A stretch of DNA of 36,100 nt, from the IMG/VR virus record IMGVR_UViG_3300005511_000043, positions 1 to 36,100 of that record, one strand, 5' to 3'. The position numbers and the translations under genes were made by a program. Below, piece after piece: positions 29,761 through 36,100 of the stretch. Numbering within the stretch: the stretch's first letter is position 1; the number at the start of each line of letters is the position of its first letter. The notes under the pieces are model-generated. The model was not told the origin of the DNA and did no database searches. It worked only from the letters and a program-made list of their open reading frames with translations. This DNA is from a virus.

Positions 29761-30024
29761 ATGGGAAGGCCGCCACCATTTTCAGCAAGGCAGCTAGAGC
29801 GTGCGGCGCGTGCGTTCGTGGCCGGCGCTTTAGAAGGATTCGATCCACGTCTATGCGATGGGATCGAGGTTCCGGAGCCAGCGGGGCGCGACAGCGAAGA
29901 TCGCTGCGCACATGGGATGCCATCGGTTGGCGAGATCGACCGAAGCCGGCGCCTCGCCGCACATGCCCGCTGCTTGGAGATGGCGGACCGCAGCCGACGC
30001 CTTCGTCATGCTCGGGCAGCTTGA
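29761..30024 (+). CDS. First rightward early gene, hypothetical
   Basis: The ATG at 29761 has GGGGA 5 nt upstream; an ATG 12 nt earlier leaves a leader of about 12 nt and is less likely. The 87-residue protein begins GRPPPFSARQLERAARAFVAGALEGFDPRLCDGIEVPEPAG and is Arg-rich at the end. No family is recognised. As the first gene after the promoter it could be a regulator or an anti-host protein. Confidence 0.65.
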   Translation: MGRPPPFSARQLERAARAFVAGALEGFDPRLCDGIEVPEPAGRDSEDRCAHGMPSVGEIDRSRRLAAHARCLEMADRSRRLRHARAA

Positions 30025-30027
30025 GCC

Positions 30028-30168
30028 ATGAGAAAGCTCTACATCCCACGCTCTGAGCCGCGGCCAGTCTGGCGCTTTGATAGCGTCGGAGATCTGTTCG
30101 CGATCGCGACGATCTTCGGCCTGATGTTCATCGTCGGCATTTCCTCCTGCTGGGAGGTGATCCAATGA
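30028..30168 (+). CDS. Small membrane protein
   Basis: The 46-residue protein starts 3 nt after the first gene and ends at the ATG of the next (stop and start overlap in ATGA). It reads MRKLYIPRSEPRPVWRFDSVG followed by a hydrophobic segment (DLFAIATIFGLMFIVGISS). No ribosome-binding site is obvious, so coupling to the upstream gene is likely. No family is known. Confidence 0.5.
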   Translation: MRKLYIPRSEPRPVWRFDSVGDLFAIATIFGLMFIVGISSCWEVIQ

Positions 30169-30449
30169 CGCGGATCGTCTTTGTCCCAGCGGGATATTCT
30201 GAGGCTGCTGACCGCATCGCAGCCTCCGTCGACCGCGGCCTCATCAAGGTCATGCCGCACTGGCTGACCAAGGCCGCCTGCCAAACATTCATCGACAGCC
30301 TGCCGGCCTATCAGCGGTGCGAGTACGCGCCCACTGCGGCTGTCATCCGAGTTGCCGGAGATGCGGCGCCAGCCGTTCCCCTCCCCCCAACCCAGGCCAG
30401 GTTGGCCCGCGTCTCCGGCAAACCCAGGGGAGAGAGCCATGCGGCTTAG
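30165..30449 (+). CDS. Hypothetical early protein
   Basis: The 94-residue protein begins TRIVFVPAGYSEAADRIAASVDRGLIKVMPHWLTKAACQTFIDSLPAYQRCEY and ends in a Pro-rich tail. GGGAGGTGA lies just upstream of the ATG as a strong ribosome-binding site. No family is recognised. It overlaps the next gene by 11 nt. Confidence 0.6.
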   Translation: MTRIVFVPAGYSEAADRIAASVDRGLIKVMPHWLTKAACQTFIDSLPAYQRCEYAPTAAVIRVAGDAAPAVPLPPTQARLARVSGKPRGESHAA

Positions 30450-30585
30450 CCCACCATTCCAGAGCTTCGATATCGGCTGGGCGGCGCTCGTCGTCGCAGG
30501 AGCGATCGCGCTCTTCTACGGCATCGTGTGCTTCGTCGACTGGCTGGTGGAGAACGCTGACACCGACTTCGAGGACCCGTTCTGA
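30439..30585 (+). CDS. Small membrane protein
   Basis: The ATG at 30439 has GGGGAGAG just upstream and gives 48 residues. It has a clear membrane segment (IGWAALVVAGAIALFYGIVCFVDWLV) and an acidic end (ENADTDFEDPF). No family is recognised. It overlaps both neighbours by a few nucleotides, with TGATG at its stop. Confidence 0.6.
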   Translation: MRLSPPFQSFDIGWAALVVAGAIALFYGIVCFVDWLVENADTDFEDPF

Positions 30586-30848
30586 TGGCGGAGCACCAGC
30601 GCTTTTACGTGGTGATCGAGGCGGGAGCTCCAGCTCCAATCGCTCGGACGTTCGACGATTTCATCCAGGCTGGCAAGGCAGCTCAGGAATTGGCTGTCGC
30701 GCATCAAGGAAAGACCTTCGTCGTTTTCATACCGGAGGAAGCTTACCGCTCCACAGAGCCCACTGCGCAGAGAGTCTACCTCTCCTGGCCCGTACAGGAC
30801 GTTGCCGCGGCCGAGCCGCCGCCGACTGCCGCTCCTCTCGAAATCTGA
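30585..30848 (+). CDS. Hypothetical early protein
   Basis: The 87-residue protein begins AEHQRFYVVIEAGAPAPIARTFDDFIQAGKAAQELAVAHQGKTFVVFIPEEAYRS, which suggests a compact beta-alpha fold, then has a Pro-rich tail. No family is recognised. It overlaps the previous stop in TGATG and precedes the recombination genes by 21 nt. Confidence 0.65.
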   Translation: MAEHQRFYVVIEAGAPAPIARTFDDFIQAGKAAQELAVAHQGKTFVVFIPEEAYRSTEPTAQRVYLSWPVQDVAAAEPPPTAAPLEI

Positions 30849-30869
30849 CCGTCTAAAGAAAGAGCCGCC

Positions 30870-31922
30870 ATGAGCGACGCTGCCACGATCGAAAAGCCAG
30901 CCGGGATCGGCCACAACTCCGCAGCCGTTGGTGAGATGGTACGAGACGATCCGGCTATCATCTATCGCGATGATGAGACACTGCCGGCTCTCCTGAGGGA
31001 GATCGAGGCCGAGATCGCCGCTCATGTGCCGGATGTGAGCACGAAGTCGGGACGGGATGCGATCAACTCCCTCGCCTACTCCATCTCGACGCGGAAGACC
31101 GCGATCTTGAAGAAGGGCGACGAGCTCACCGAGGACTGGCGGAAGAAGACGAAGGCCGTCACGTCGCTCAAGAGCACGGTCGAGGCGCAGATGGACGCGC
31201 TGCGCGATAAGGCGAAGGCGCCGTTCACGGCATGGAAAGCGGCCGACGATGCCAAGCAGTCCCGCGTCGCCGATACTCTCGCCTTCTTCGATACGGTCTG
31301 GCGCATTCCCACAGGATCGACGGTGGAGCATGTCGACGGGCTGATCGCCCAAGTCGAGGCGAAGGTCATCAACGACGACTTCGGAGATTCCAAGGACCGC
31401 GCTCTTGCGAGCCGCGCCGACGTCTTGGAGCGCCTTCGGTACGCGCGAGGCGAGATCGTCAAGGCGGAAGCTGATCGCCAAGAACTCGAGCGCCTTCGAG
31501 CCGCGCAGGAAGAGCGCGACAGGTCCGCGCGCGAGGCCGAGGCCAAGAGGCTGGCAGACGAGGCTGAGCGGGAGCGCATCGCCACAGCAGAGCGTCGCGC
31601 TGCGGAGGAGGCTGAGGCCCGCACGAAGGCTGCCGCCGAGGCTGCGCTCGCTGAAGAGCGTCGCAAGACCGAAGCGGCACAGCAGGCGCTTGAGGCCGAG
31701 CAGCGGCGACAGCGCGAAGAGCGTGAAGCGGAAACTCGACGGCTGGCGGCCGAGGCTGCCGAGCTGGAGCGCCGGCAGAAGGACCGAGAGCATGCCGGTC
31801 GGGTCATGGGCGCCGCCAAGGAGGCCCTGATGGAGCACGCCGAAGTCGACGAGGAAGCTGCCCGCCGCGTCGTCAAAGCCATCGTCGCGGGCTCCGTCCC
31901 ATCCGTCACCTTGAGCTTTTGA
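30870..31922 (+). CDS. Coiled-coil protein associated with ERF recombination
   Basis: The 350-residue protein has an N-terminal GIGHNSAAVG motif, seen near the start of several alphaproteobacterial phage proteins, then a globular part (about 30-190, with SLAYSISTRKTAILKKGDELTEDWRKKTKAVTSLKSTVEAQMDALRDKAK), and a long charged coiled coil (about 195-305) of EAERERIATAERRAAEE type. It ends with a short domain (AAKEALMEHAEVDEEAARRVVKAIVAGSVPSVTLSF). AAAGAG precedes the ATG. It is encoded directly upstream of an ERF-type annealing protein. Its molecular role is unknown; it may assist recombination or bind nucleic acid. Confidence 0.75.
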   Translation: MSDAATIEKPAGIGHNSAAVGEMVRDDPAIIYRDDETLPALLREIEAEIAAHVPDVSTKSGRDAINSLAYSISTRKTAILKKGDELTEDWRKKTKAVTSLKSTVEAQMDALRDKAKAPFTAWKAADDAKQSRVADTLAFFDTVWRIPTGSTVEHVDGLIAQVEAKVINDDFGDSKDRALASRADVLERLRYARGEIVKAEADRQELERLRAAQEERDRSAREAEAKRLADEAERERIATAERRAAEEAEARTKAAAEAALAEERRKTEAAQQALEAEQRRQREEREAETRRLAAEAAELERRQKDREHAGRVMGAAKEALMEHAEVDEEAARRVVKAIVAGSVPSVTLSF

Positions 31923-31929
31923 GGCTGCC

Positions 31930-32736
31930 ATGACCGATTCCGCAATCACCGTCCATCACGGCGAGATCGAACCATCGAGGGAGATTGCTGCGGCGCCGGA
32001 TACCGCCACCTCCAACCCGATGCAGTTGCTGGCGGGCGCAATCAGCCAGGGCGCTAGTCCTGAATCTTTGGAGCGCTTAATGGCGATGCAGGAGCGGTGG
32101 GAGGCCAACCAGGCTCGCAAGGCGTTCGACGCCGCGATGTCTGCGGCGAAGGCCGAGATCCCTGTGATCGTGAAGAACCGAATGGTCGGATACGAAAACC
32201 GGGATGGGAAGAGCAGCACTAGCTACTCCCACGAGGACCTGGGCGAGATCGCGCGGACCGTCGACCCGATTCTTTCGAAACACGGGCTCTCCTACCGCTT
32301 CCAGACCACGTCGGAGATCAACCAGCCGATCGAGGTTACCTGCATCGTTGCTCATCGCGATGGGCACAGCGAGCGGAACACGCTGAAAGCCGGGCGAGAC
32401 GACAGCGGCAAGAAGAACGCCATCCAGCAGATGGGGAGCACGATCACCTATCTGCAGCGATACACGCTGAAAGCGGCTCTGGGCCTCGCCGCTGCGCGAG
32501 ATGATGACGGCAAGGCGTCAGGCAGCGCCGAAGACTTCATCTCGGATGAGCAACTCGACACGCTTCAGACGCTGATCCGAGAGACCGAAACCCGGATCGG
32601 GGAATTCCTCATGGCGATCGGCTTCGAGTCGCTGAGCGATATCCCGACGACAAAGTTCGATGAGGTCCTGGCCAAGCTGGAGAAGAAGAAGCGTCTCCTC
32701 GCAGAGCGCAGGAGCAAGGAGACCTCCGATGCTTGA
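31930..32736 (+). CDS. erf: ERF-family single-strand annealing protein
   Basis: The 268-residue protein matches the ERF family of phage recombinases. It has SLERLMAMQERWEANQARKAFDAAMSAAKAEIPVIVKNRMV, then SYSHEDLGEIARTVDPILSKHGLSYRFQTTSE, VTCIVAHRDGHSERNTLKAGRDDSGKKNAIQQMGSTITYLQRYTLKAALGLA, the central hallmark with the QxxGSxxTYxxRY-type core. It anneals complementary single strands in phage recombination and circularisation. The C-terminal part is helical. It overlaps the exonuclease gene by 8 nt, the common pairing of annealing protein and exonuclease. Confidence 0.93.
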   Translation: MTDSAITVHHGEIEPSREIAAAPDTATSNPMQLLAGAISQGASPESLERLMAMQERWEANQARKAFDAAMSAAKAEIPVIVKNRMVGYENRDGKSSTSYSHEDLGEIARTVDPILSKHGLSYRFQTTSEINQPIEVTCIVAHRDGHSERNTLKAGRDDSGKKNAIQQMGSTITYLQRYTLKAALGLAAARDDDGKASGSAEDFISDEQLDTLQTLIRETETRIGEFLMAIGFESLSDIPTTKFDEVLAKLEKKKRLLAERRSKETSDA

Positions 32737-33349
32737 GGTCTTCGACATCGATCAGGGCAGCGATGCTTGGCTCCGCGCCAGGGCCGGCATCCCAACGGCG
32801 AGTGAGTTCGCCACCATTCTCGCCAAAGGGCGCAGCGGTGGCGAGAGCAAGACGCGCCAATCCTACATCTGGACGCTTGCGGGCGAGCTCATCACGGGCG
32901 AGCCGACCGAGAGCTTCAGCAACGCTCACATGGAGCGGGGCAAGGCGATGGAGGCTCAGGCTCGGGCCATGTACGCCTTCGAGCGCGACGCCCGATGCAC
33001 GCCTGTTGGCTTCATCCGGAATGGCCGTGCTGGGGCATCGCCCGACAGCCTTGTCGGCGAGACTGGTCTTGTCGAGATCAAGACGAAGCTCCCCAAACTC
33101 CTGATCGAGTGCATCCTGCGTGACGAGTTCCCGCTTGAGCACAAGGCTCAAGTCCAGGGACAGCTTTGGATCAGCGAGCGCGAGTGGTGCGACATCGCCG
33201 TATTCTGGCCGGGCATGCCACTCTTCGTGAAGCGCGCCTATCGCGATGAAGACTACATCGCCGACCTCAGCCGGGCCGTCTCCATCTTCAACGCCGAGGT
33301 CGACATGGTCGTCGACAAGATCCGCGCGTACGACAAGAGGGCTGCGTGA
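32729..33349 (+). CDS. YqaJ/lambda Exo-type 5'-3' exonuclease
   Basis: The ATG at 32729 overlaps the ERF stop and gives 206 residues. It begins LEVFDIDQGSDAWLRARAGIPTASEF, the typical start of YqaJ-family enzymes (Q-G-S-x-x-W-x-x-x-R-x-G-x-x-T-A-S). The catalytic core has MERGKAMEAQARAMYAF, ASPDSLVGETGLVEIKTK with Asp106, Glu116 and Lys118, and HKAQVQGQLWIS. It resects double strands to produce single-strand tails for ERF. The gene is followed at TGATG by the NinB-like gene. Confidence 0.92.
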   Translation: MLEVFDIDQGSDAWLRARAGIPTASEFATILAKGRSGGESKTRQSYIWTLAGELITGEPTESFSNAHMERGKAMEAQARAMYAFERDARCTPVGFIRNGRAGASPDSLVGETGLVEIKTKLPKLLIECILRDEFPLEHKAQVQGQLWISEREWCDIAVFWPGMPLFVKRAYRDEDYIADLSRAVSIFNAEVDMVVDKIRAYDKRAA

Positions 33350-33795
33350 TGGCGGGCCGCGGCCAGATCGTCGCCAGGATGGAAGCCGGGCAACTCGTGC
33401 CCGCGGCCTGGGGCGACCGTCAGGAGTTGGCCAAGGCGGAGGAAGGCGCGCTCTTCACGCTGACCAAGTACCGCCCGCGCTCAGACCGCCAGAACCGATA
33501 TCTGCACGCTCTGCTCAAGAAGGGTGCGGAGAGCGCTGCGACCTATTGGCCGGAAGAGAAAATCAAGGCCGAGGTGAAGCTCGCCAACGGCTGGATCGAA
33601 GGCGCCCGCGTCGAGCTCAACGGCGTCGTCTATGCGTCTGTCCGCTCCACCGCTGACCTCAACATGGAAGAGATGAAGCTCTTCATCGAGCAGACCAAGG
33701 AATACATCCTGACGGCGGTCTGCCCGGGCATGGATGAATCCGAGCTAGAGCGTGAAGTCGAAGCTGACATCGCTCCGTCCGGAGGGCTCGGCTGA
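33349..33795 (+). CDS. NinB-like recombination accessory protein (tentative)
   Basis: The ATG at 33349 overlaps the exonuclease stop (TGATG); a GTG one codon upstream is an alternative. The 148-residue protein has TKYRPRSDRQNRYLHALLKKGAE, then LANGWIEGARVELNGVVYASVRSTADLNMEEMKLFIEQTKEYILTAVCPGMDESE. The order of a QNRYLHAL-type helix and STxxLxxEEMxxxI near the C-terminal end resembles NinB of lambdoid phages, which acts with recombination proteins. The match is by remembered pattern only, so the name is tentative. It could also be an unrelated family. Confidence 0.5.
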   Translation: MAGRGQIVARMEAGQLVPAAWGDRQELAKAEEGALFTLTKYRPRSDRQNRYLHALLKKGAESAATYWPEEKIKAEVKLANGWIEGARVELNGVVYASVRSTADLNMEEMKLFIEQTKEYILTAVCPGMDESELEREVEADIAPSGGLG

Positions 33796-34217
33796 TGACC
33801 CTTGCGCGTGATCACCGCAAGTCGATCCCGCTCGGCGCCAAGCTTCACGCAGCTCTGCTGCTTTTGGGCTTCACCGACGAGCAGATTCCGCTCCTCCAGT
33901 GGGACCACGAGCCCGCCCTCGGTCTGCGCGCTATCGACGCTGAGACCGGCGAGATGACGCCGCATCCGAATGACCCGCGATTCCTGCGGCCGATGCTGCC
34001 CGATGCCCACGCGGTGAAGACCCGCGGCGCCGGCGCGACAACTGCGGGCTCCGACGTCGGCAAAATGAAAAAGCTTCGGCATCTCATCGCGAAGGAGGCC
34101 GCGTTCCGCGAGCGCGTTCTAGCGAAGGGCGGCCAGGCCAAGCCCGCAGAACCCCGCAAGTCCAAGAGGGCCTGGCCTTCCCGTCCATTCCCCAATCGCA
34201 AGAGGAGCAAGCCGTGA
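33795..34217 (+). CDS. HNH-like nuclease-type protein
   Basis: The 140-residue protein contains an HNH-like core: LLQWDHEPALGLRAID (His in WDH), HPNDPRFLRPMLPDAHAVKTRG (Asn and second His, with KT after). The three motif residues and their spacing fit the beta-beta-alpha nuclease motif. Upstream is a basic helix (DHRKSIPLGAKLHAALLLLGFTDEQIPLL); after it a basic end (KSKRAWPSRPFPNRKRSKP). Such proteins occur beside recombination genes in alphaproteobacterial phages, with unknown substrates. It could process recombination intermediates. The start overlaps the previous stop (TGATG). Confidence 0.65.
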   Translation: MTLARDHRKSIPLGAKLHAALLLLGFTDEQIPLLQWDHEPALGLRAIDAETGEMTPHPNDPRFLRPMLPDAHAVKTRGAGATTAGSDVGKMKKLRHLIAKEAAFRERVLAKGGQAKPAEPRKSKRAWPSRPFPNRKRSKP

Positions 34218-34555
34218 GCAAACGCTGCATCTACACAGCCGACGACGCAACTCGCTTCTTTAAGCCGAGCGCCGGCAAGGCATATCGCCCTTCAAACGGG
34301 ACTGAAGGCGAAATATTCCAGGAGACGTGGTGCGCTCAATGCGAGGCCGATCGCGGGTTTCGCGAGGACCATGAGCGGTTTGACGGTTGCCCGATCATCG
34401 CCAACGCTATGGCCATGTCGATCGATGATCCCGCCTATCCGAAGGAGTGGGTCTATCGCAGCGACGGACAGCCCATGTGCTCATCCTTCGTCGAGATTGG
34501 CACGGCACTCACGCCGCGCTGCCCGGCCACCATCGATATGTTCTCGGGGGGCTAA
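34214..34555 (+). CDS. Hypothetical protein with a Cys pair
   Basis: The GTG at 34214 has AGAGGAG 7 nt upstream and overlaps the previous stop. The 113-residue protein begins SKRCIYTADDATRFFKPSAGKAYRPSNGTEGEIFQETWCAQCEADRGF and has a CAQC pair plus three further cysteines, suggesting metal binding. No family is recognised. It precedes the excisionase candidate by 2 nt. Confidence 0.65.
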   Translation: MSKRCIYTADDATRFFKPSAGKAYRPSNGTEGEIFQETWCAQCEADRGFREDHERFDGCPIIANAMAMSIDDPAYPKEWVYRSDGQPMCSSFVEIGTALTPRCPATIDMFSGG

Positions 34556-34557
34556 CC

Positions 34558-34866
34558 ATGGCCCGCGCACGTCTAATGCTCGTCAGCGAAATCCTGGGCG
34601 ACGGCACACTCGCCGAGGCCGGCCGGCTGATGAACATCAGCGAAGCTGACATGCGCGCCAAGCTGGCGGCTCTGATCGCGCGTGGTTTTCCCCAGCCCGA
34701 CGACACCACCGGGATGATCGACCTCGATGCCGTTGTTCAGTGGCGCCGCTTGCGGAACCCATCCCTATTCGGCCTGAATAGCGACCAGCCTGGCGCACAA
34801 GGCGCCGGCTCGGTCATTGCGGACCGATTGAAGAGGATGCGTGCCAATGCCCAGGCGAGGCGGTGA
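34558..34866 (+). CDS. Excisionase candidate (AlpA/MerR-like helix-turn-helix)
   Basis: The ATG at 34558 gives 102 residues; a longer in-frame version would overlap the previous gene by 110 nt. It begins ARARLMLVSEILGDGTLAEAGRLMNISEADMRAKLAALIARGFPQPDDTTGMIDLDAVVQWRRLRN, a winged helix-turn-helix with a GFPQP hinge and a final VVQWRR helix as in AlpA/MerR-type regulators and excisionases. The location directly before the integrase strongly suggests Xis, which would bind near the attachment site and promote excision. Confidence 0.65.
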   Translation: MARARLMLVSEILGDGTLAEAGRLMNISEADMRAKLAALIARGFPQPDDTTGMIDLDAVVQWRRLRNPSLFGLNSDQPGAQGAGSVIADRLKRMRANAQARR

Positions 34867-34870
34867 CGCG

Positions 34871-35986
34871 ATGAAGGTGCCCTACTACTACGAGCGCAAG
34901 GGACGCGCCTATTGGGAGCCGCGAGGGAAGGTGCCCCCGGGCTTCGCTGCGCGCCCGTTGGGACCCGCCGGCGATCAAGCACGGATGGTCGCAGCCAAGC
35001 TCTACAACGCCATGTGGAAAGCTCGCCGCGGCGGCGCCGGAGACGAGCAGGACAACAAGCCGAAGTACCCGAAGGGCTCGATCGGCGAAGCGTGGGAGCT
35101 CTACCGCCGCACGCCCGAATGGCCGAAGAAGCAGCCGCGCACCCGCGAGGAATGGGATCGAGTCTGGGCCCGGATCGAGCCGGTGTTCGCAGACCAGAGG
35201 CCGAAGACCATCACGCTCATCGACGTGAGCGAGTGGCGCCAGCTTGTCGAGGAGACGGTGTCTCTTCGCGAGGCGCATCGCTGCATCAAGATCTGGCGTG
35301 CGCTCTGGCAGGTCATGGCTGCGATGAAATATTGCGACGCTGAGAACGATCCGTCGTTCGGCGTCCGCAACACCGAGCCGGCGCCGCGGTCCCAGGAATG
35401 GCAGCTCGCGGAGATCGTTCGGATCGGTAAGCGGGCATGGCGCGAGGGCTACAAGGGCCTCGCCGCGATCCTCGCGGTGATGTGGGATGGCATGATGTCG
35501 CCGGTCGACGCGCGGACCATCAAGCCCGGCCAGCGGATCAGGCACGGCAACCTGCAGGCATTCGCCATCACTCGCGGCAAGACAGGCGCCCTCGCCTACG
35601 CACCGATCACACGGCGCGCAGCGAAGGTCATGGATGCCTATCTCGCTGATCGGAAGGTGGTCGACCTGGAGCGGCCGTTGTTCAGGACGCGGCGGGATTC
35701 GGACTACCGGAAGAACAGCCTCGCTGAGGACTTTCGGGACATCAGGAATCTCGTTTACCCGGGAGACACAAGGACCCTCACCGACATCCGTCGGTCGGGC
35801 GCGCTCGAAGCGTCGGCCGGCGAGGTCGACCCCAAAGCGCTATCCGATGTGATGGGTAACACGCTGGCTCAATCGAAGGCTTTGCAGCGCACTTACACGC
35901 CTGCTCAGATCGCGACGGCGTCCACCGTTCCTGAAGCTAGACGACGCGGCCGGCGGGCAAGGTCCGCGAACGAAAGCAGCTCGTAA
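34871..35986 (+). CDS. int: Tyrosine integrase, divergent catalytic residues
   Basis: The ATG at 34871, 4 nt after the excisionase candidate, gives 371 residues; an ATG 30 nt earlier overlaps that gene and is an alternative. Residues about 65-165 form the core-binding domain (SIGEAWELYRRTPEW). The catalytic domain has MWDGMMSPVDARTI (Arg215), RGKTGA (Lys237), LTDIRRSG (Arg307), MGNTLAQSKALQRTY (Tyr342). The usual first Arg position in the L-T-G-x-R-x-x-E box is replaced by M-M-S-P-V-D-A-R, the His before Arg307 is Thr-Asp, and the second His is Asn330. Similar degenerate boxes seem to occur in other alphaproteobacterial phage integrases. The protein should integrate into the adjacent tRNA gene. 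Confidence 0.85.
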   Translation: MKVPYYYERKGRAYWEPRGKVPPGFAARPLGPAGDQARMVAAKLYNAMWKARRGGAGDEQDNKPKYPKGSIGEAWELYRRTPEWPKKQPRTREEWDRVWARIEPVFADQRPKTITLIDVSEWRQLVEETVSLREAHRCIKIWRALWQVMAAMKYCDAENDPSFGVRNTEPAPRSQEWQLAEIVRIGKRAWREGYKGLAAILAVMWDGMMSPVDARTIKPGQRIRHGNLQAFAITRGKTGALAYAPITRRAAKVMDAYLADRKVVDLERPLFRTRRDSDYRKNSLAEDFRDIRNLVYPGDTRTLTDIRRSGALEASAGEVDPKALSDVMGNTLAQSKALQRTYTPAQIATASTVPEARRRGRRARSANESSS

Positions 35987-36025
35987 TTCCGAAATTGCCG
36001 GCTAGGCGATTCCGAATTAACCGGC
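35986..36025. repeat. Direct repeats, possible integrase arm sites
   Basis: ATTCCGAAATTGCCGGC (35986-36002) and ATTCCGAATTAACCGGC (36009-36025) agree in 14 of 17 bases and are spaced 23 bp apart, just over two helical turns. They lie between the integrase stop and the tRNA end, where arm-type binding sites of an integrase are expected. Confidence 0.5.
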
Positions 36026-36056
36026 CCCCGTTGAGGGAGGGATTTGTAAGATGATG

Positions 36057-36073
36057 ATTTTCTTGAAGAAAAT
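36057..36073. repeat. Palindrome next to the tRNA 3' end
   Basis: ATTTTCTTGAAGAAAAT is a perfect 8 bp inverted repeat around one G. It starts immediately past the tRNA CCA on the minus strand. It may be part of the attachment core or a tRNA-related terminator. Confidence 0.5.
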
Positions 36074-36100
36074 GGCGCGGGCGACGGGGCTCGAACCCGC
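36073..36100 (-). tRNA. Partial tRNA gene, 3' end only
   Basis: On the minus strand the last 28 bases give a T arm (GCGGG TTCGAGC CCCGT), the 3' acceptor strand CGCCCGC, a discriminator G and CCA. The rest lies beyond the window, so the isotype cannot be called. It is the likely integration target, since integrases commonly use tRNA 3' ends. Confidence 0.85.

Noticed and set aside
31076-31945. A 289-codon minus-strand frame rich in Ala, Ser and Arg
   Set aside because: It mirrors the repetitive coiled-coil coding region and has no independent support.
30516-31949. A 477-codon minus-strand frame
   Set aside because: Antisense to the coiled-coil gene and small early genes; its Leu/Arg/Gly-rich repeats mirror the repetitive coding strand.
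36001-36060. A terminator after the integrase gene
   Set aside because: The CCCCC and GAGGGAGGG tracts do not form a convincing stem followed by a T run.
36073-36100. Assigning the tRNA isotype
   Set aside because: Only the T arm, 3' acceptor strand and CCA are visible; the acceptor would fit more than one isotype and the anticodon is outside the window.
1-36100. CRISPR arrays, insertion sequences and rRNA genes
   Set aside because: No regularly spaced repeats, no transposase genes with inverted ends and no rRNA-like sequence were seen.

Overview
The window is most of an integrated temperate tailed phage in a high-GC alphaproteobacterium, probably of the order Hyphomicrobiales (Rhizobiales). 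Support for the host is inference: high GC, GTG and TTG starts, a GIGHNS motif near the start of one early protein, and protein types typical of phages of that group. The right edge is a partial host tRNA gene on the minus strand, next to a tyrosine integrase, so it looks like one attachment end. The left edge cuts through a tail gene, so the remaining tail and baseplate genes, tail fibres and probably lysis genes lie outside.

The virion genes (about 1-18318, minus strand, read right to left) are a hybrid. The packaging and head genes are lambda-like: Nu1-like small terminase, GpA-like large terminase, gpW-like connector, lambda-type portal, a ClpP-type protease fused to the capsid protein, a DUF2190 protein and an FII-like closure protein. 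The tail is contractile and Mu-like: DUF2635 protein, sheath, tube, tail-assembly chaperone with a -1 frameshift site, gpP-like hub, gp45-like spike, DNA circularisation protein and a tape measure carrying a cell-wall hydrolase-like domain. The tail order differs from Mu, and the circularisation protein appears split into two distant genes.

Between the virion genes and the early genes (18472-20200) sit two plus-strand accessory genes: a DUF2441-like protein and an AlbA_2 (Schlafen-type) protein. A minus-strand terminator lies between them. A third plus-strand accessory gene (485-850) encodes a small secreted cysteine-rich protein.

The leftward early operon (28148 down to 20207) has many 1-8 nt gene overlaps. 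It encodes small regulators, a RuvC-like resolvase, a LexA-type DNA-binding protein, an adenine methyltransferase, a DnaB-like helicase, a replication-initiation-type protein, an HU protein and several unknowns.

The switch region (28156-29730) holds a CI/LexA-type repressor gene on the plus strand. Five copies of a palindromic operator (consensus GAGCTATTTTTAGCTC) flank it, three before the repressor gene and two at the rightward promoter. The rightward early operon (29761-35986) carries small unknown genes, a recombination set (coiled-coil protein, ERF annealing protein, YqaJ-type exonuclease, NinB-like and HNH-like proteins), a probable excisionase and the integrase. One repressor therefore appears to silence both early operons, while the accessory genes could be expressed in the lysogen.
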